From NCBI GenBank assembly GCA_963682025.1, contig OY821519.1:13095668-13159667 (forward strand): a stretch of DNA of 64,000 nucleotides, written 5' to 3'. Positions within the stretch are counted from its first letter, which is position 1. Every line of letters begins with the position of its first letter. The notes beneath the pieces are model-generated. The model searched no databases, was not told the DNA's origin, and saw only the letters and a list, made by a program, of their open reading frames with translations. Origin of the DNA: Cordilura impudica. Taxonomy: Eukaryota; Arthropoda; Insecta; Diptera; Scathophagidae. Below, piece by piece: positions 53,101 through 62,100 of this stretch. A program made the translations under genes and the position numbers.

Positions 53101-56100
53101 AGAAAACAGAAATGTACAAAAAAAGGAAATTAGAAGAGCAAAAAATCTTTTGGAATAAATTAAATATAACACAGTGCTCTGCAATGCTGAACATACTGGT
53201 GTAGTTAGTACATATACATAATCATATTTACACATACTTATGTAATACTACTACTACTACTACTACGAGTACTACTATTTACTATCTTGCATACAGTTAT
53301 TTTTTGAATGAATAAAGTGAATTTTTTTATGTTTTCTTCTTCCTTCTTAAATATTAAAGTGGGGCTACTTAAGTAAATATGTGTGGTAGGCATCGTCTAT
53401 ACGTACAGACGTTCTGCATATGATGGGGGCCACTTTGGAGACACTCGATCTTCGGCGATATGTAGTTTCTATGTCTTTGAATCTTGATTAAGAGAAATAC
53501 AATTCAAAACATTTTTTAAATTGGTAATTTTTAACGCCAAATACTTGATGTGTAAAAATCTATAAGCGTAGCGCACGTAGAGACAAACGTAAATGGGCGG
53601 AAAACCTTGCCACAGAAGCACAAACTGCAGCCGAGTCAGTAAGAACACGCGACTTATATAAACCAATCAAAAAACTTGCTAATAAAAACTTCGTCAAATA
53701 GCAACGGCGATCTCATCACCTCAAAAAATACACAGCTTCAAATTTGGACACATAATTATGCCAACATGCTATCAGTGGACATACACATACCCCACCGAAT
53801 ATGCAATTGCACTACCCATACCAAGAGGATCGATAGACCAGTAGCAGAAACAGTTGAAGCTATACGCGCCCAAAAAAACCGCAATACTCCAGGGCCTGAC
53901 AACATCAATCCTGAGCTGTTAAAAGATTGTGGGACAATAATGAGCTCTCCAAAGAATTGAAAGAGGGCTTGATCATCAACTTACCAATGAAAGGTGATCT
54001 CACAGAATGCAGAAACTGGCGAGGAATTACACTTCTAAACATGATAAACAAGATAATCGCCAACATTATAAATAGAAGACTTTCTGACACCCTTGACAAA
54101 GACTTTCGTTATAAACAGGCGGGTTTAAGATCTCAAAAGTCTTGCTTATACCACATAAACAGCCTCCGCATTATACTTGAGCAGTCAGTCGAGCGGAGAT
54201 CGCCCCTTTACCTGTTGTTTATCGATTTCGAAAAAGCTTTTGTCGCACTTTCCCAAGACGCCATTTAGAAGTTACTGACCTGTAAAGGCGTCCCTTGGAA
54301 AAATAATAGAGATTATCCTGGAGTTATACAAAAACGTAAATTGTCGTATACTACACAAAAATTCTATAAGCGACTAGGTTTCTGTTAAAGCGGGTGTTCG
54401 ACAAAGCTGCATATTATCACCGTTACTGTTTAACGTTGTGCTGGACATCGTTATGAGAAATGAAACGGCCAACAACAGAGGCCAAATATGGGGACTAAGC
54501 AAACGTTTGGCCAATCTTGACTATGCCGACGACATATGCCTTATAACATATAGTCACTCTGATATGTTAGAAAGCCTCAAACTGGTAGAGACAGAAGCTG
54601 CAAAGGCAGGCCTCAGAAGACGAAGGTCATGAGAATAAATTCCACATGCGGCAGGCCATTCTTCATTCAAAACATTAAAATCCAGGATGTTAACCTCTTT
54701 TGCTACGATTTGCGGAGAATTCTTCGGAAACAATTCTTCGAAAAAACAATTCTTCGAATAGCAGTTCTTCGAATAGCAATTCTTCGAATAGCAGTTCTTC
54801 GAATAGCAGTTCTTCGAATAGCAATTCTTCGAATAACAATAACCATAGATGTTTCAACAATAGCGGGGAATAATCATAGGTTTAGGTTTAGCGGGGAAGA
54901 ATTGTTTTCGAAGAATTGTTATTCGAGGAACTGCTATTCGAAGAATTGTTTTTCCGAAGAATTGTTTTCAAAGAATTTTCCGCCGATCTTTTGCTACTTG
55001 AGTAGTATGATAAGAACGACCGGAGGATCTTCTGACGATGTATTGAATCGCACTATGAAAGCCCGACAAGCATTCGGCCAACTAAGCACAGTGTGGAAAT
55101 CACCAGTCATCTCCACCCACACAAAAATCAACATCTTCAATTCATGTGTGAATTCTGTTCTGCTCTATGGGTGCGAAACATTTTCGTCAATAAATGCCTG
55201 CGAAGAATATTAAGAATTTTCTGACCCAACATGATATCGAACACACAACTATGGGAACGTACTCATCAGAGCCAAATAGAAATCGAAGTGTTGAGAAGGA
55301 AATGGCGCTGGATTTTCCATGCATTGCGAAGATCTCCAGATGATGTCATCCGTAATGCTATAGACTGAAACCCACAAGGCAGTGGAAGAAGAGGACGGCC
55401 AACACATACTTGGCGAAGACAATTAGATTTAGAATCTTCGAGAGTAGGCAAAAACTGGAAAGAAATAAAGAGCCTTGCACCAAGTAGAAACGAACGGCGA
55501 AACTTTGTTGAGGAACTAAAGGAACCAATATATATATGTAAAGGGTTTTTCAACAGGGACGCTACAAAAGTAGTGTTAATTCTTTTGATATGTTTTTATC
55601 TTCAAATTAAAAACAAATCTTTATTGAATTAAAACATATATTCGTTTCCCACGGTTTTGTCAGGCAAGGTATGAAAATTGCTGCGTCTGCATAATTCATG
55701 GATTAAACAAAATAAATAAACGTTACACGTGCCGACATGAATTAGCAGTCGCAGAAATTCTTATATCTATTTCTCATAAACAAAGCATGAGAACTGCTGC
55801 GTCTGCCAAATTCATGGCTCAAACGAAGTAAACGCTACACGTGCCTATATGAATTGGCAGTCGCAGAAATTCTTATGTTTATTCCCACATGCAAGTGTGA
55901 GAACTACTGCGTCTGCAAATTCATGGCTCAAACAAAGCCAATACAAGTTACACGAGCCGATATGAATTCGCAGTTGCATCTATAAACTAAATATTTGCTG
56001 TATTGACTACCGATGGGAAAATAATGCCCGATGTTTGGTCTTTTTTGTTGTTATTTTATTTTACTTTATTTATTTGATTTAATTTATATACATATGTACT

Positions 56101-59100
56101 TATTTTTGTAAAAGGTTTAAATACCAGAATTTTGGTCAATAAAGTGTGATTTCCCTCTTGGCAATCAACAAAACATCATCGAGACCTTTTTGCTTTCTAC
56201 AAATTATCCTGGTGTACCACTTTGATAATTTCAAACAAATTAAGTCGTAATCCTGTCCTTGTGTACCACTTGGATAGTCAAAATTTAATATCCCAAAATA
56301 ACTTGGTGTACCACCAAGTCATCCTTCATCCACGAAAGTTAAGCAAGGCAAACGAGTCTTGGCCTTAACATATTGGCGACCGTGACAGGACCCGAAATCC
56401 TGTACTCTTCAAACCGCAAGCTCCAAGCGCCCAGCCGCAATCACCAAGCTTTCAACCGAAAGGCACTACAAGCGCCCAGCCGCAATCACCACGCTTTCAC
56501 CCGAAAGCTACCAGCGCCCAGCCGCAACCCATAAGCGTCCAAACGCAAGCTACAACCTGCAGCGTTCACCGCCAGCTACAAGCTTCAAACGTAAGCAGAC
56601 CAAAGCCATGGCAAGGATAGCAAAGCAACGTCTACTCTTTTTTGTTCTCCACGTTATCCTTGTGTACCACTTGGGTAACTTCAAACAAAATTGGTAATTC
56701 TATTATCCTGGTGTACCACTTGGATAATTCGCTTTAATATACCCAATAACTTGGTGAAACAGCAAGTTATCCTCTCATCAACCTAAGTTAAGCAAGACAA
56801 ACGAGTCTTTGCCTTAAAAAGTAGAAAGACAGGGAAAGCAAACGACGCCATATTTCTTGCCGCTCTTTTGACATTCTCTTCAGTAAGGTTTGTCATTTCA
56901 TGACGGAAAGATATACGAGCCAACAACGAGTCGAATTTATTAAAATTTACTACCGAAATTCGGAGTTAGTGGCCTCAACGTTAAGAGCGCTACGTCCAAT
57001 TTATGGTCGTCATAATCGTCCTAGCAGATCAACAATTGAGCGACTAGTGGAAAAATTTGAATCCACAGGCACAGTACAAAATGCTCCCGTAACAGTGAGA
57101 CAAAGAAGTGCCCGTAGTGTCGAGAATATTGCTGCCGCTGAGGCTTCAGTTGAAGAAAGCCCAAATGTGTCTCTCACACGTCGTTCTCATCTCTGTGACG
57201 TCGTTGTGGCGAATTTGCGAAAAGATCTTGGCCTACATCCTTACAAGATCAAATTGACGCAAGAACTGAAGCCGCTTGACCACCACTTGAAAATGATTCG
57301 GATTTTCATCGAAAAATCATCTTCAGCGATGGGGCTCATTTCTGGCTGAATGGCTTCGTCAATAAACAAAATATGCGTTATTGGTCAGACAGCAATCCAC
57401 ACGTACTCCATAAGTCATCATTGCATCCCGAAAAAATTACGGTTTGGTGCGGTTTATGGGCCGGCGGCGTCATTGGGCCGTACTTCTTCCCTGATGATCA
57501 AGACCGGCACGTTACTGTGAATGGGAATCGCTACCGTTCAATGATAACCGAATATTTTTGGCCCCAATTGGATGATATGGACTTGGAGGACAAGTGGTTC
57601 CAACAGGACGGCGCCACAAGCCACACAGCGAATGTCACAATCAATTTATTGGAAACCAAGTTTGGAGAACGTGTTATCTCACGAAATGGTCCAGTCGATT
57701 GGCCGCCTATGGCCTATGCCAACAAGCCAGCGACGATTGATGAACTTCGTACGAATATCGAACGTGAAATTGCAGCAGTATCGGCCGATTTATGCTTGAA
57801 AACCGTCGAAAATTGGGTTCAGCGTCTGGACTTCTGCAAGCGTGCCCGTGGTGGCCATGCAAAAGAGATTGATTTCCATACATAATGGCATCGAACGTAC
57901 GTTCACAGGAATAAAGAATTTCATTGATATCCAAAACCGTTTTTGTTTTATTTAAAAAAATTTTGTAGCGCTCTTATTGAAAAACCCTTTATATTAGGGT
58001 GGCCGTTAATAAAAAAAAAAGTGTTCAAACTCTCGCTCCCAACCCTTAGAAATATGCGAATAGCAAAAAATGATAAATTTTTGATACAAAGTATTGAGAA
58101 AAAGTACATTTACAGAATATTTCACAAAAATTCCATTTTTCTCGAAATCCGCAAAAAAATAAAATACTTGTCAAAAAAATTCTGGCATTGGAATGTATTT
58201 GAAAATTCACACAGTTAATCTGTAATATGTATTTAACAAAACCTTAAAGTACCAGATCCATTTTTTAAATTTTGTTTAAGAAAATTTTTTAAAACTTGAA
58301 AAAGGAGTTTTCAAAATTTTATCAAAAAAATTTCCCATGTTTGGTCTCAATGCGCAATAGGTTAACAACGTGATAGTAAAACAATACTTCATATCTGAAT
58401 ACTTATAAGTATGGAGACCAAAAAGAAATTATGGCTTTAATCAATTTCTCAATACCATCAAATTTCATGACCTGGTTTTTTTTTTGGCACAAAAGTGGTC
58501 TGGGGCATTTGCTATTTATTGGAGAGTTTTTATTCGATTTTGAAGTTTTATAGCTTTTTGAAAAGAAAATTTAATACTGATTCCGAATTATATAACAACT
58601 TGCCAGAAAAATTAAACTTAAGAACGAAATTTTCGTAAAATTTAAAAAAAAAAGTCATATTTTCCCCATATAAACACACTTGAAATTTTCAGTCGCGTTT
58701 AGGGACATCTTAATGTTTTTTGATTTGCCCAAAACTTTATATTTCTCAGTTTTTTTGCTATTTTCTCAAATTTGGCTTGCATATGTTTTTTTCGAAAATT
58801 ATGTGACTTCACCATGTTGCATCAGCCAAATTTGTTGGTCTAGACCGACTTCAACTTTCTTACTTGTTTATTTTGCCATTGCTTTACCATCGCTTTAAAA
58901 AGAAATGGCCCGAGCATATATCAATATTATCTTTTGGGGATTGGCAAAGCACTTTAAGAAAAAAAAATCAGTTGCTTTGCCAACACTTATAAAGGGTTTT
59001 TCAATAAGAGCGCTACAAAAGTTTTTTTAAATAAAACAAAAACGGTTTTGGATATCAATAAAATTCTTTATTCCTGTGAAAGTACGTTCAATGCCATTAT

Positions 59101-62100
59101 GTATGGAAATCGATCTCTTTTGCATAGCCACCACGGGCACGTTTGCAGAAGTCCAGACGCTGAACCCAATTTTCGACGGTTTTCAAGCATAAATCGGCCG
59201 ATACTGCTGCAATTTCACGTTCGATATTCGTACGAAGTTCATCAATCGTCGCTGGCTTGTTGGCATAGACCATAGACTTGACGTTGCCCCCCATGAAATA
59301 GTCCAACAGCGTCAAATCGCACGACCGAGGCGGCCAATCGACTGGACCATTTCGTGAGATAACACGTTCTCCAAACTTGGTTTCCAATAAATTGATTGTG
59401 GCATTCGCTGTGTGGCTTGTGGCGCCGTCCTGTTGGAACCACATGTTCTCCAAGTCCATATCATCCAATTGGGGCCAAAAATATTCGGTTATCATTGAAC
59501 GGTAGCGATTCCCAATCAGAGTAACGTGCCGGTATTGATCATCACGGAAGAAGTACGGCCCAATGACGCCGCCGGCCCATAAACCGCACCAAACCGTAAT
59601 TTTTTCGGGATGCAATGATGACTCATGGAGTACGTGTGGATTGCTGTTTGACCAATAACGCATATTTTGTTTATTGACGAAGCCATTCAGCCGAAATGAG
59701 CCTCATCGCTGAAGATGATTTTTCGATGAAAATCCGAATCATTTTCAAGTTGTTGCTCAGCCCAATTCACGAACATATGACGCTTCTGGTGGTCAAGCGG
59801 CTTCAGTTCTTGCGTCAATTTGATATTGTAAGGATGTAGTTCAAGATCTTTTCGCAAAATTCGCCACAACGACGTCACAGAGATGCCCAACGCTTGAGAA
59901 CGACGAGTGAGAGACACATTTGGGCTTTCTTCAACTGAAGCCTCAGCGGCTGCAATATTCTCGACACTACGGGCACTTCTTTGTCTCACTGGCACGGGAA
60001 GATTTTGTACCTGTGGATTCAAATTTTTCCACTAGACGCTCAATTGTTGATCTGCTAGGACGATTATGACGACCATAAATTGGACGTAGCGCTCTTAACG
60101 TTGAGGCCACTGACTCCGAATTTCGGTAGTAAATTTTAATCATTTCGGCTCGTTGTTGGCTCGTATATCTTTCCATCATGAAATGGCAAGCCTTACTGAA
60201 GAGAAATGTCAAAAGAGCGGTAAGAAATATGGCGTCGTTTGCTGTCCCTGTCTTTCTACTTTTGGAGCGTCCCTGTTGAAAAACCCTTTACTACTTTTTA
60301 GAGTACTTTACCAGCGCTTTGCCAACTCTTTTTGAATGGGTTGTTAAAAAAAACTTGAGGCTAAGTGTTTGATGAGGTATTTTTCCATGACTAAAACTTA
60401 AGAACCAAGTGCTCCCATTTTCCCCCATATATAATTTTATACTCGTACATAGGCCACTAAATATTTGTCTACTTAAGTTTTTATGTTGTGGTAAGAATTT
60501 ACTTGCCTAGTTACTGTGCCAGTAACTAATGTTGCATTTTTCGTACTTAATGAAAAAATGTTTTCATGTGAAAATTACATTAAATTTTTTTTTTTTGTAA
60601 TTTTTAAGACTTTCTAGTTTCATACAACTTTTGTCCTTATTACTCTATAATATATATTTTTTTTTTAAACTATCAGTTAAATTAAAATTGTTGCTAAATT
60701 AAGTTACACATCTTATTTAAATATTCAATTTATTTTAATATAGTTTTTGTTTTTTTCTTTTCTTCTTAATCTCTTTTAGGTTGGTAATTGTGTGGGCAAA
60801 CGTAATTATCGCTTCTTTTATTTGTTTCTAGTCTCGTTGGCTTTTTTAGCTGTATTCATATTTTCATGCTCTGTAACGCATTTAGTATTATGTAAGTGAA
60901 GCAGAATTCGATTGTAAAAAATAAAATAACTAACATCCATGAATACTGTCTTTATCTTCTAGTAATGAAAACTAAACCGGAAGTATTTGAAGTAATAAAG
61001 ATAGCACCATTCACTGTGATTGTGGTATTTATATGTTTCTTTTCGATATGGTCTGTGATCGGTTTAGCTGGATTTCATACGTATTTAACCACCAGTGATC
61101 AAACAACAAATGAAGATGTGATTAAAATTAAATTTATGTATAATTAATTAATTAATTAATTAATTAATTTTATTTTCATTTTAACGCAGCTCAAAGGTTC
61201 ATTTTCTTCCAAAGGTGGACAACGTAATTTAAATCCATACTCAAGAGGAAATATTTGTTTAAATTGTTGTCATATATTGTGTGGGCCCATGAGGCCATCA
61301 TTAATCGATAGGTGAGTTAGAACCTCAAACTGATATTTCTAAACTACTCGTAACTAATTAAAAATCCTTTGAAATTTATTTTTTTAGGCACGGCATTGCT
61401 ACAGATGAATATATTTTACAAATGCAACAACACTCAAGTCCTCGCCATCCATTGAGTGATGTTATCAGCGCCACTCATGTGGGCAGCAGTGCCATGATTA
61501 CCTCTCAACCTATAATAAGCGGTGCCGGTGGTGGCATTAGTATAGGTGGTTCAGATTTGAAATCTAGATATTATGATGAGGTAAGTTTGAAACGGTTTTT
61601 TTGTGTTCTTTTGGTTACACATTTTCTTGACTTTCTTTAATTCTGAAACTCTCTTGGTGTAATTTTATACTTCAACTTCATTTTTTTGAAAATATTAAGG
61701 CACATACGTTGTTTCTAATAATGCACTTTGTTTATTCTTTTTTTTTTTGTTTCTTTTCTCGTCTCCAAAATACAAACAAAACCAACTTACCATCACACTT
61801 GATTCAATATACATCAACAACACTACTTACTACCACCCAATCAATCATCTAACCAACCAACCAACCAACCACTACATTATTGAAATGATGAACTGAAATT
61901 GAACATAACATTTCATTTTGATTCGATCCATAATGATAACTATATATATACTATAACCAAAACTACCACTACAATATACCATAATACAATATTTCTATCT
62001 ATGGGTGTCGTTCTAATTTTTGCAAATAAATTATGAAAACCAAAAGTCAAATACCTCTTCGTCGGCCATGGATGCTAGTGCTACGACAGGCGGTGTTTAT

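Larger units (their letters stand above)
55541..57989 (+). mobile_element. mariner-like element, copy M1, interrupted by LTR remnant
   Basis: Terminal inverted repeats AAGGGTTTTTCAA with TA target dinucleotides at 55539-55540 and 57990-57991. The first 33 bp are separated from the rest by an LTR-retrotransposon remnant (55574-56820). The transposase remnant lies at 56900-57885. The copy is in inverted orientation to M2 at 58992-60288. Confidence 0.9.
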
